42,012 bases of DNA, taken from Pseudomonadota bacterium (GTDB lineage Bacteria > Pseudomonadota > Gammaproteobacteria > Burkholderiales > Burkholderiaceae_C). Location of the stretch: assembly GCA_021808405.1 (NCBI GenBank), contig JAKBBQ010000001.1, positions 7,224 to 49,235 of the forward strand, written 5' to 3'. Shown in pieces: positions 17,624-26,076 of this stretch (its first letter is position 1; every line of letters begins with the position of its first letter). The position numbers were made by a program, and so were the translations under genes. Under the pieces are notes generated by a model. The model was not told the DNA's origin and did not search any database. It saw nothing but the letters and a program-made list of their open reading frames with translations.

Positions 17624-19713
17624 CGGGCCGGCGGCGCGGCGCGCCAGCGCGTCGTGGCGTCGAACAGCCAGCGCGTGGCGTCGGCCTCGGGCAGCGGCTG
17701 GGCGTACAGGTAGCCCTGGGCGAAATCGCAGTCGATCTCTTGCACCTTGCGCTGTTCTTCCTCGGTTTCGATGCCTTCGGCGATGACCTGGATTCCCAGG
17801 CGGTGGGCCATGGCCACCACGGCCTCGCAGATCGCCAGCTTGCGCTCGTCGGCCGGCAGCTTGCGGATCAGCGACTGGTCGATCTTCAGGTAATCGACGT
17901 CGATGCGGCTGAGCGAGGCCAGGTTGGATTGTCCGGTACCGAAGTCGTCGACCGCGACCTGCAGGCCCTGGCGGCGCAACTCGCCCAGGCGCGCGGCAAT
18001 GCGAGGGGAGTCGTCGAGGATCACCGTTTCGGTGACCTCGACCACCATGCAACTCGCCGGCAGCCCGATGGCCTGCAGGTGGGCCGGCCATTGGGCCGTC
18101 GGGTCGGCGTCCGAGCTCAGCTGCAGCGGCGACACGTTGAAGCTGACCTGCGGCGGCTCGGCGCATTGCTCGCGCCAGCGCCGCGCCTGCGCCGCAGCGC
18201 AGCGGAACACCCAGTCGCCCAGTTCCAGGATCAGGCCGCTCTCCTCGGCCAGCGGGATGAAGCGATCGGGGCCGATGATGCCCAGGCGCGGGTGGCGCCA
18301 GCGCGCCAGCGCCTCGAACTTGACCGGTGCGCGGTCGACGTTGCGCACCACCGGCTGGTACAGCAGGAACAGTTCGCCCTGCTGCAACGCGCGGCGCAGA
18401 TCGCCGGCCAGCAGCATCCGGCCGCGGGCGCGCTGGTCCATCGCCGCCTCGTAGCCGACGCTGCGGTTGCGGCCGCTGCGCTTGGCCTCGTACATCGCCA
18501 GGTCGGCGTGGCGCAGCAACAGCATGGCGTCGCGGCCGTCGCGGGGGTAGAGCGCGATGCCGATGCTGGCCGACGCGTGGATCGGGTGTTCGGCATGCTC
18601 GAAGGGCGGCTGCAGCGCGCGGTGCAGCTTGGCGGCCACGGTCAGCGCGTCGCCCGGCTGCTCCAGGCCCGGCAGCAGGACCGTGAATTCGTCGCCGCCC
18701 AGGCGCGCCAGCAGGTCCGAGCCGCGCAGCGCCGAGCGCATGCGCTGCGCCACCGCGACCAGCAGTTCGTCGCCGGCGGCGTGGCCGAGGGAGTCGTTGA
18801 CCGCCTTGAAGTGGTCGAGGTCGACATACAGCACCGCCAACTGCGCCGCGGCGTGCTCGGCGCCGTCGATGGCGCGTTGCAGGTGGTCGCCGAAGGCCTT
18901 GCGGTTGGGCAGCCCGGTCAGCGCATCATGGTGGGCCTGGCGCCAGATCGCCTGGGCGGCGTGGATGCGCTCGCCGATGTCGCGGGCGATCTTCGACGCC
19001 CCGACGACGCGCCCGTTGGCGTCGCGCAGCGGCGAAATGGTCACCGAGACGTCGACCCGACCGCCGTCCTTGTGCAGACGCACGGTCTCGAAATGCTCGA
19101 CCCGCTGACCCATCGCGATGCGTTGGAGGATCATCTCCTCCTCGTGCAGGCGCTCGTCGGGAATCAGCTTGGTGACCGACTCGCCGATCATCTCCGCTGC
19201 GCTGTAGCCGAAAACCCGCTGCGCGCCCGGGTTCCAGCTGGTCACCACACCGTTCAGCGTCTTGGTGATGATCGCATCGTCGGAGCATTCGACCAGCGAC
19301 TCGTAGACATTCATCATCTGGTGCACACGTGTGGCCGAGCCGCCCCCGGCCGCAAGCGTGCGCTGCAGGGGATGCACCGTGAGGAGCCAGCCCAGCGCGC
19401 CCAGCGCGGGGTCGCGGATCGACGAGCGCGTGACCAGCACCGGCAGCAGGCGGCCGTCGCGGTCGCGCACGAAACCCTGGGCGCTCAGTCCGCCGCCGTG
19501 CGGCGCATCGCCGGCCACCGCGCCGCAGTACTGCGGCAGCAGGTGGTGCAGCGGCTGCCCCAGCGCCTGCGCCTGCGCCAGGCCGAACAGTTGCGCCGCG
19601 GCCGGGTTCCAGCTGCTGACCAGCCCTTGCGGGGTGATGCTGAACATCGCATCGTCGTGCGACCGTACGATCGCCTCGAACAGACAGGCGCATGCTGCGG
19701 TGGGAGCGTCCAT
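17620..19713 (-). CDS. PAS-GGDEF-EAL bifunctional c-di-GMP signalling protein
   Basis: Two PAS domains, intact 'LARLGGDEFTVLLPG', intact 'KFEALARWRHP' and 'DDFGTGQSNLASLSRIDVDYLKIDQ'. 4-bp overlap with the downstream MFS gene. Confidence 0.95.
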   Translation of the reverse strand: MDAPTAACACLFEAIVRSHDDAMFSITPQGLVSSWNPAAAQLFGLAQAQALGQPLHHLLPQYCGAVAGDAPHGGGLSAQGFVRDRDGRLLPVLVTRSSIRDPALGALGWLLTVHPLQRTLAAGGGSATRVHQMMNVYESLVECSDDAIITKTLNGVVTSWNPGAQRVFGYSAAEMIGESVTKLIPDERLHEEEMILQRIAMGQRVEHFETVRLHKDGGRVDVSVTISPLRDANGRVVGASKIARDIGERIHAAQAIWRQAHHDALTGLPNRKAFGDHLQRAIDGAEHAAAQLAVLYVDLDHFKAVNDSLGHAAGDELLVAVAQRMRSALRGSDLLARLGGDEFTVLLPGLEQPGDALTVAAKLHRALQPPFEHAEHPIHASASIGIALYPRDGRDAMLLLRHADLAMYEAKRSGRNRSVGYEAAMDQRARGRMLLAGDLRRALQQGELFLLYQPVVRNVDRAPVKFEALARWRHPRLGIIGPDRFIPLAEESGLILELGDWVFRCAAAQARRWREQCAEPPQVSFNVSPLQLSSDADPTAQWPAHLQAIGLPASCMVVEVTETVILDDSPRIAARLGELRRQGLQVAVDDFGTGQSNLASLSRIDVDYLKIDQSLIRKLPADERKLAICEAVVAMAHRLGIQVIAEGIETEEEQRKVQEIDCDFAQGYLYAQPLPEADATRWLFDATTRWRAAPPAR

Positions 19714-19819
19714 GGCCAGACCCCCTGGAAGCGGCCCGGGTCATGCCAGAGCCCAGGCCTTGCAGCAAGGATAGCGAAAAGCGCATGCGTCGGCGCGGTC
19801 GCGCCGGTGCGCCGTCGAC

Positions 19820-20536
19820 TCAGAACGGGTAGTGCACCCCGGGGGCCTGCGCCGCCTCGGGGAAGCGGTCATCCATCCGGCGCAGCCAGGGGCGCAGGCC
19901 GTCGTCGGCCGCCAGCACCGGCTGCGGATCGCACATGCGGGCCCACTGGAAGGCCGAATACGCCACCATGTCGGCGTACAGGGGTTGCGCGCCGCACAGG
20001 AAGTCCTGGGTGCCCAGGGTGCTGCGCAGCGGCTGCAGCACCTTGGTCAGCGCGGCCAGCGACTCGCCGCGAAGGCGACGCAGCTCGTCCATGCTGGCGC
20101 CCAGGGTCGCCTCGCGGGTTTGCACGAAGTAGGCGCGGTCGCAGTCCGCGACCATGTCGGCGATCGCCGGCACGATCACCCGCGCCAGCGCCGGGTGCAG
20201 CGATTCGGCGGCCCACTGGTTGACAAAGCGCGCCAGCGCCTGGCCCGGCGCCGGTCCGAACAGGCTCGGACGGTCGGCGTGGCTGCGCTCCAGGTGGCAC
20301 GCGATGTCCCAGCTTTCGTGCAGCACCAGCCCGCCGTCCACCAGTACCGGCACCTTGCCCTGGCCACTCGCGGCAATGCGCTGTTTTTCGGTGAAGCGCC
20401 AGTCCAGGCGCTCGCATTGCAGTCCCTTGTGGATCAGCGCCAGGCGGATGCGCCAGCAGTTCGGGCTGAAGCGCACCTGGGGGTCGGCCGCCGCCAGTTC
20501 GAACAGTTGCAGGGGCCCGGCTTGCGAGGAGGTCAT
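19820..20536 (-). CDS. Glutathione S-transferase family protein
   Basis: N-terminal thioredoxin-like 'SPNCWRIRLALIHKGLQCERLDWRF ... GQGKVPVLVDGGLVLHESWDIACHLE'. Confidence 0.85.
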   Translation of the reverse strand: MTSSQAGPLQLFELAAADPQVRFSPNCWRIRLALIHKGLQCERLDWRFTEKQRIAASGQGKVPVLVDGGLVLHESWDIACHLERSHADRPSLFGPAPGQALARFVNQWAAESLHPALARVIVPAIADMVADCDRAYFVQTREATLGASMDELRRLRGESLAALTKVLQPLRSTLGTQDFLCGAQPLYADMVAYSAFQWARMCDPQPVLAADDGLRPWLRRMDDRFPEAAQAPGVHYPF

Positions 20537-20554
20537 GGTGTCGTCCAGTGGAGG

Positions 20555-20580
20555 AATTCGGTACCAAACGGTACAGAATT
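20555..20580. promoter_or_regulatory. 26-bp near-perfect palindrome (candidate operator) upstream of the GST gene
   Basis: AATTC-g-GTACC-AAAC-GGTAC-a-GAATT: 11-nt arms with a single mismatch, 19 bp upstream of the GST start codon. Confidence 0.65.
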
Positions 20581-20752
20581 GTGCCCTGGCTTGCGCTTGC
20601 GGGCAAGGGCGCGCTGCCCGCGGGCCCGCCGCAGCGTGCCCTGGCGGGCAGCGGCGTGCGGGACATGGCCATGGCGTGCAAGAATTCGGCGCAATCCCGG
20701 TGGCTCCGTCAGGACGTGCTGCCGGCGGCGACTACAGCCTGAGCACCAATCC

Positions 20753-21325
20753 ATGAACGACCCGGCGGACCACGACCTGCTGCGCCAGATCGAAGCCATG
20801 CGGCCGACCCTGCTGCGACTGGCGCAGATGCAGTTGCGCAACACCGCATGGGCGGAGGATGCGGTCTCCGAAGCCTTGCTCGCCGCGCTGGAAGGCCTGG
20901 GTCGCTTCGCCCGCCAGTCGAACCTGCAGACCTGGGTCGTCGGCATCCTCAAGCACAAGGTGCTGGACCAGCTCAGGCTGCGGCAGCGCGAATTCGAATA
21001 CCAGTCCGAGATCGACGACGAGGGGCTGGAGGATCTGGTCTATGCACCCGACGGCCATTTCCGCGAAGCTCCGCAGCACTGGCAGACACCCGCCGAGTCG
21101 GTGCAGAGGATGCAGTTCTTCAAGGTGCTGGAGGCCTGCATGGACGCGCTGCCGGGGCAACTGGGGCGGGTGTTCCTGATGCGCGAGTGGCTGGAGCTCG
21201 ACACCGAGGCCATCTGTCAGGAATTGAGCATCACTCCGACCAATGTGTGGAAGATGCTGTCGCGCGCGAGGTTGCGCCTGCGGCAGTGCCTGCAATTGCA
21301 GTGGTTCGGTGAGCAGACATCGTGA
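20753..21325 (+). CDS. ECF RNA polymerase sigma factor
   Basis: 'LLRLAQMQLRNTAWAEDAVSEALLAALEGLGRF', 'WVVGILKHKVLDQLR', 'FLMREWLELDTEAICQELSITPTNVWKMLSRARLRLRQCL'. Confidence 0.94.
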   Translation: MNDPADHDLLRQIEAMRPTLLRLAQMQLRNTAWAEDAVSEALLAALEGLGRFARQSNLQTWVVGILKHKVLDQLRLRQREFEYQSEIDDEGLEDLVYAPDGHFREAPQHWQTPAESVQRMQFFKVLEACMDALPGQLGRVFLMREWLELDTEAICQELSITPTNVWKMLSRARLRLRQCLQLQWFGEQTS

Positions 21326-21537
21326 AACGGCCTTCGCTGCGGTCCTGCCGGGATATCTCGGCGCTGGTGCTGGCGCGCGAGGATCGCGCGCTGAATAGGT
21401 ACGAGCGCCTGGCCATCCGCGTGCACTTCCTGATCTGCAAGGCGTGTCCGCGCTTCCAGCGCCAGGTGCAGACCATGCGCGATGGCCTTGCGCTCTGGCG
21501 CAGCTACCGCGACGACGGCGAGGACGGCAGGTCCTGA
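21322..21537 (+). CDS. Small zinc-finger anti-sigma factor (71 aa)
   Basis: ATGA-type overlap with the sigma gene. HxxxCxxC-like 'HFLICKACPRF'. Confidence 0.85.
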   Translation: MKRPSLRSCRDISALVLAREDRALNRYERLAIRVHFLICKACPRFQRQVQTMRDGLALWRSYRDDGEDGRS

Positions 21538-21729
21538 GGCTGCGCGCGGCGGGGCGACGGGCCTGCCGCCGCTGGCCGCGTCGATTGCGCAACAGGCCGT
21601 TTCGAGGAGTCGGCACCGGTAGCGATTGCTGACATTGCGGGGCCCTCCAAGGGCACGTTGGCGCTCGGGTTGCGGCCTATGATGGCAGCCAGGATGCACG
21701 ACACCCCATCCCATGTCGGACACGCTCGC

Positions 21730-22179
21730 ATGACATCCAGCCCGGCTCGCCTTCGGCAATGCGCCGCGGCGCTCGCCGCCGCCGGCGCGCTGGCGGCGCT
21801 GGCGACGTCGCCAGCACAGGCCCAGTACGACCATCCCGGCTACGGCCACCGCGACTTCCGGCATCGCGGCTTCCAGCGCCGTGACCGACCCGCGCCCGCG
21901 TGGAGCGGCGGCTACCAGGGTGGGGGCGGAGGAGGAGGCGGAGGAGGAGGCGGCCTGGTGCTCGGCGCGATCCTCGGTGCCGTGCTCGGCGCCGTGACCT
22001 CCAGCGCCGTGCAGCCGCCTCCCGGGGTGGTGTATGGCGCTGCGCCGCCCCCGCCGCCGCCAGGGGTGTACTACGCGCCCCCGCCGCCTCCCCCGCCGCC
22101 TCCCCCGCAGGCGGGCGGCTACTACCAGCCTGGGCCGCCGCCAGGCTACTACGCGCCGGCCTATCCGCCGGCGCGCTGA
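21730..22179 (+). CDS. Exported Gly/Pro-rich low-complexity protein
   Basis: Signal peptide 'MTSSPARLRQCAAALAAAGALAALATSPAQA', poly-Gly run, glycine-zipper-like 'GGLVLGAILGAVLGAVTSSAV', poly-Pro and repeated GYYAP/GYYQP. Confidence 0.75.
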   Translation: MTSSPARLRQCAAALAAAGALAALATSPAQAQYDHPGYGHRDFRHRGFQRRDRPAPAWSGGYQGGGGGGGGGGGGLVLGAILGAVLGAVTSSAVQPPPGVVYGAAPPPPPPGVYYAPPPPPPPPPPQAGGYYQPGPPPGYYAPAYPPAR

Positions 22180-22242
22180 AGGCGGGCGTGCAGCGGTGTT
22201 GCGCCTGTTGCCTGCCAGCCTCTTCCCAACCGTCGGTCCTGT

Positions 22243-22275
22243 CGCCACGAACCCGCCACGAACCCGCCATGAACC
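22243..22275 (+). repeat. Three tandem 11-bp units overlapping the start codon of the Spy-like gene
   Basis: CGCCACGAACC CGCCACGAACC CGCCATGAACC. The third unit contains the ATG at 22269. Confidence 0.9.
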
Positions 22276-22739
22276 ACACGACCTTTCGCGCCATCGCGCT
22301 GCCGGCGTTGCTGACGCTGGCGTTTTGCGCGTCGCCGGCCCGCGCCGAGGGTGCCGCCTCGTCCGCGCCCGCCCCCAAGGCCCAGCCGGCGGCCGCCGCG
22401 GCGCGCAACCGCTTCGACAGGGTCGAGCAGCGCATCCGCAAGCTGCACCAGGAACTGCACATCACGGCCGCCGAAGCCGGCCCGTGGCACGCCTTCGCGC
22501 AAACCATCCGCGCCAATGCCGAGAGGATGGAGCAGGCCTTCGGCGAGCGGGCGCGCAAGTTGCCGACCATGAACGCCGAACAGGCCATGCAGTCCTACAC
22601 CGGACTGGCGCAACTGCATGCCCGCAACATGGACAAGCTGTCGGATGCCTTCGGCAAGCTCTACACCGTGTTGTCGCCGGCCCAGAAGCACCAGGCCGAC
22701 GTGCTGTTCCGCAACGCCCGCCCGCGTCGCAAGCGCTGA
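22269..22739 (+). CDS. Periplasmic Spy/CpxP-like (LTXXQ) protein
   Basis: Signal peptide ending 'SPARAEG', helical 'RIRKLHQELHITAAEAGPWHAFAQTIRANAERM ... LYTVLSPAQKHQADVLF'. Confidence 0.75.
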   Translation: MNHTTFRAIALPALLTLAFCASPARAEGAASSAPAPKAQPAAAAARNRFDRVEQRIRKLHQELHITAAEAGPWHAFAQTIRANAERMEQAFGERARKLPTMNAEQAMQSYTGLAQLHARNMDKLSDAFGKLYTVLSPAQKHQADVLFRNARPRRKR

Positions 22740-22833
22740 CGGCCAGCGCGGGCCCGCCCCTGCGCGCTGCAGCGGGGGTGGGTACGAACCCGCGCCCAGC
22801 GTGCCTGCGCAGCAGCCGACTGGAGGCCTTGCG

Positions 22834-23628
22834 ATGCCTGAGCCCAAGATCTGGTGCTGCCTGACCCTCGTGCTGGCGCTGGCCTGCGGCAGCGCCGCGC
22901 AGGCCGCCCCCTGCGCCGGCTGCGCCCTGCCCGGTCCCGTCGCCGACCAGCAGGCGGTGGCGAGCGCAGCGGGCACGCAGGCCGGGCCGCAGCCCTCGGC
23001 GCTCGGTTCCTTCGCGTCGGGCACGCTCGACGCCTACCTGCTCGGCGCCGGCCTGGGGCTGCTCGACGTGGCCGGACTGCACCGCCTGGACCACCCGGTG
23101 CATGCCCAGTACTCGGGAATCTGGTCGGTGGGCAAATCCCCGCAGTTCCCGGAAGAGCTGATCGGCCTGACCCTGGCCGCCGCGGTCTGGGAGGGCGGTC
23201 GCTCGACCCTGGGTCGCACGCTGTGGCAGAGCCTGGACGCCGCGGCGATGGCCGGCATCTCGACCCAGGCCCTGAAGTGGACCTTCCAGCGCATGCGGCC
23301 GTCGACCACCAGCAATCCCGACCGCTGGTTCCAGGGGGTGCACAACCAGAGCTTTCCCAGCGGCGACGTGTCGTCGATCACCGCGCTGGTGACCCCGCTG
23401 ATCCTGCAATACCACCGCAGCGCGCCGGCGGTGGACGCGCTGGCCGCGCTTCCGGTGTTCGACATGGCCGCGCGCATGAAGGCCCATGGCCACTGGTTCA
23501 CCGACACCGTCGCCGGTGCGGCGGTGGGCGTGGCCAGCGGCTATTTCGCCCATCGCATGCACAGCCCGTTCCTCCTCGGGCTGTTGCCCGGCGGCTTCTA
23601 CGTGGGCCTGCGCGAACGCTTTCGCTGA
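22834..23628 (+). CDS. PAP2-superfamily phosphatase-like protein with signal peptide
   Basis: 'KWTFQRMRP', 'SFPSGD' (variant of PSGH) and 'ARMKAHGHWFTD' (R-x5-H-x3-D). Confidence 0.85.
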   Translation: MPEPKIWCCLTLVLALACGSAAQAAPCAGCALPGPVADQQAVASAAGTQAGPQPSALGSFASGTLDAYLLGAGLGLLDVAGLHRLDHPVHAQYSGIWSVGKSPQFPEELIGLTLAAAVWEGGRSTLGRTLWQSLDAAAMAGISTQALKWTFQRMRPSTTSNPDRWFQGVHNQSFPSGDVSSITALVTPLILQYHRSAPAVDALAALPVFDMAARMKAHGHWFTDTVAGAAVGVASGYFAHRMHSPFLLGLLPGGFYVGLRERFR

Positions 23629-23641
23629 GCTCGCCGCCGGC

Positions 23642-24532
23642 TCAGGCGGCCGCCCGGAACAATTCGTACAGACGCGCCGCGCTGGCCGACAGCGCGTGGC
23701 CGCGGCGGCGGATCAGTCCCAGGCTGCGCCGGACTTCCGGCTCGACCAGCGGCACGCCGATCAACTCCGGATGGGCGGCGGCGTCGAGCGCCATCGCCGG
23801 CATCGCCGCCACCCCCAGTCCGCCTTGCACCAGGCGCAGCGCGCTGGCGCCGGTCTGCACCTCGTAGGCCACGCGCGGGCGCGCGGCGGCCCCGGCCAGC
23901 GCGCGGTCGACCGCCAACCGGTTGCCCGAGGTGCGCGCCAGCGCGATGAACGGATGGCCGCCGAGTTCGTCCCAGCGCAGCCGCGCATGCCGGGCCAGCG
24001 GATGGTCGCGGCGGCACGCCAGCACGAAGCGCTCCTCGACCAGGGGCTCGAACTCGATGTCGCCTTCTCCGGCATCGACAAAGCTCAGCCCGAAATCCGC
24101 TTCGCCCTGAGCCACCGCGTTGCGCACCTCGTGGGCCTTGGCGTCGAACACCAGCAGTTGCACCCGCGGATGGGTCCGGCGGTACTGGTCCAGCACCCGG
24201 CACACCAGTTGCCCGACCGTCGAGGGCACGCAGGCCAGGCTGACGCGCTCGCCGCGCGTGGCCGGGTCGCCGCGGATGGCCAGCAGCGCGTTGTCGAGGT
24301 CGTCGAGCAGCACCCGCATCTTGCCTTCGAACTCGCGGCCGGCCGCGCTCAGCGTGACCCGCCGGGTCGTGCGCTCGACCAGGCGCACTCCCAGCGCGCG
24401 CTCGAGCTTGTCGATGCGCCGGCTGTACGCGGGTTGCGACAGGTGCACCGCCCGCGCCGCCTTGCCGAAGCTGCCGAGGTCGGCCAGCGCGCGCAAGGCC
24501 ACGAGGTCGTTGAGGTCGAATTGCAGGCCCAT
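23642..24532 (-). CDS. LysR-type regulator, candidate TcuR, divergent from tcuA-like gene
   Basis: 'FDLNDLVALRALADLGSFGKAARAVHLSQPAYSRRIDKLERALGVRLVERTTRRVTLSAAG'. Divergent orientation to a TcuA-like dehydrogenase. Confidence 0.88.
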   Translation of the reverse strand: MGLQFDLNDLVALRALADLGSFGKAARAVHLSQPAYSRRIDKLERALGVRLVERTTRRVTLSAAGREFEGKMRVLLDDLDNALLAIRGDPATRGERVSLACVPSTVGQLVCRVLDQYRRTHPRVQLLVFDAKAHEVRNAVAQGEADFGLSFVDAGEGDIEFEPLVEERFVLACRRDHPLARHARLRWDELGGHPFIALARTSGNRLAVDRALAGAAARPRVAYEVQTGASALRLVQGGLGVAAMPAMALDAAAHPELIGVPLVEPEVRRSLGLIRRRGHALSASAARLYELFRAAA

Positions 24533-24549
24533 CGCGCGTCCCCCGCTGT

Positions 24550-24572
24550 ATTGATGTCGAGTTTCGATCAAT
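24550..24572. promoter_or_regulatory. LysR-type T-N11-A box: ATTGAT-N11-ATCAAT
   Basis: Perfect 6-bp inverted repeat with exactly 11-nt spacer in the divergent lysR/tcuA-like intergenic region. Confidence 0.75.
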
Positions 24573-24660
24573 CGATCGAATCATTGCAATTGACGCAGGA
24601 TACGGCCTGATCGAGACTTCGGGCTGGTCCCGTTCCAGACTGTCCACCGTGTTGCCTGCG

Positions 24661-26076
24661 ATGATGGCCGAGCCCATTCCCGACGTGCTGGTGATCGGCG
24701 GCGGCAATGCCGCGCTGTGCGCCGCGCTGACCGCGCGCGAGCAGGGCGCCTCGGTGCTGCTGCTCGAGGCTTCTCCCCGTGCCTGGCGCGGCGGCAACAC
24801 CCAGCACACCCGCAACCTGCGGTGCATGCACGATGCGCCGCAGGACGTGCTGGTCGATGCGTATCCCGAAGAGGAGTTCTGGCAGGACCTGCGCAAGGTC
24901 ACCTCGGGCCGCACCGACGAGGAACTGGCGCGGCTGGTGATCCGCGCGTCGGCCACCTGCCGTCCCTGGATGCGCAACCATGGCGTGCATTTCCAGCCTT
25001 CGCTGTCGGGAGCGCTGCACACCGCGCGCACCAACGCCTTTTTCATGGGCGGGGGCAAGGCGCTGGTCAACGCCTACTACCGCAGCGCCGAAGGGCTGGG
25101 GGTGGCCATCCGCTACGACACCGCGGTCGATCGCCTGGAACTCGACGAAGGGCGCTTCGTCGCGGCCTTTGCCGGCGAGCAGCGCATCGCCGCGCGCAGT
25201 TGCGTGGTCGCCGCCGGAGGCTTCGAATCCAACCGCGACTGGTTGCGCCAGGCCTGGGGCCGCGACCCGCAAGGCGACTACCCGGCCGAGCAGTTCCTCA
25301 TCCGCGGCACGCGTTTCAACACCGGAGTGCTGTTGCGCCACCTGCTCGACCGCGGCGCCGATCCGGTCGGCGACCCGACCCAGGCGCACATGGTGGCCAT
25401 CGATGCCCGCGCGCCGCTGTACGACGGCGGCATCTGCACGCGCATCGACTGCGTCAGCCTGGGCGTGGTGGTCAATCGCGACGCCGAGCGCTTCTACGAC
25501 GAGGGCGAGGATTTCTGGCCCAAGCGCTATGCCATCTGGGGCCGCCTGGTGGCCCGCCAGCCGGGGCAGATCGCCTATTCGATCATCGATGCCAAGGCGC
25601 TGGGCCGATTCATGCCCCCGGTGTTTCCCGGCACGCGGGCCGACAGCCCTGCGCAACTGGCGCGCGCGCTGGGACTGCCCGAGCAGCGCCTGGTGGCCAC
25701 CTTGCGCGACTACAACCACGCCTGCCGCGGCAGCGGCTTCGACCACACGCGTCTGGACGACTGCCATACCGAAGGCCTGCAGCCGGCGAAATCGCACTGG
25801 GCGCGTGCGCTGGATACGCCGCCCTTCCTGGCCTACCCGTTGCGCCCGGGAGTCACCTTCACCTACCTGGGTTTGCGCACCGACCGCAGCGCCGCAGTGC
25901 GCTTCGGCGGGCGAGCGAGCCCGAACCTGTTCGTGGCCGGGGAAATGATGGCCGGCAATGTGCTCGGGCAGGGTTACACCGCGGGAGTCGGAATGAGCAT
26001 CGGAACCGCCTTCGGGCGCATCGCAGGGCGACAGGCCGCCGAAGCGGCACGACGAGCACTCCATGTCGGGGCTTGA
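24661..26076 (+). CDS. tcuA: FAD-dependent tricarballylate dehydrogenase TcuA-like
   Basis: 'VLVIGGGNAALCAALTAREQGASVLLLEASP' FAD motif, 'RGGNTQHTRNLR', 'AGGFESNRDWL', 'GEMMAGNVLGQGYTAGVGMSIGTAFGRIAG'. Followed by a TcuB-like gene. Confidence 0.88.
   Translation: MMAEPIPDVLVIGGGNAALCAALTAREQGASVLLLEASPRAWRGGNTQHTRNLRCMHDAPQDVLVDAYPEEEFWQDLRKVTSGRTDEELARLVIRASATCRPWMRNHGVHFQPSLSGALHTARTNAFFMGGGKALVNAYYRSAEGLGVAIRYDTAVDRLELDEGRFVAAFAGEQRIAARSCVVAAGGFESNRDWLRQAWGRDPQGDYPAEQFLIRGTRFNTGVLLRHLLDRGADPVGDPTQAHMVAIDARAPLYDGGICTRIDCVSLGVVVNRDAERFYDEGEDFWPKRYAIWGRLVARQPGQIAYSIIDAKALGRFMPPVFPGTRADSPAQLARALGLPEQRLVATLRDYNHACRGSGFDHTRLDDCHTEGLQPAKSHWARALDTPPFLAYPLRPGVTFTYLGLRTDRSAAVRFGGRASPNLFVAGEMMAGNVLGQGYTAGVGMSIGTAFGRIAGRQAAEAARRALHVGA

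Noticed and set aside
17740-20223. 827-aa plus-strand ORF opposite the PAS-GGDEF-EAL gene
   Set aside because: Shadow of a gene with intact GGDEF and EAL motifs.
21925-22120. GGAGGAGGCGG / CCGCCTCCC runs as a possible satellite or CRISPR-like repeat
   Set aside because: Explained by coding for poly-Gly and poly-Pro in an exported protein. No spacer/repeat periodicity.
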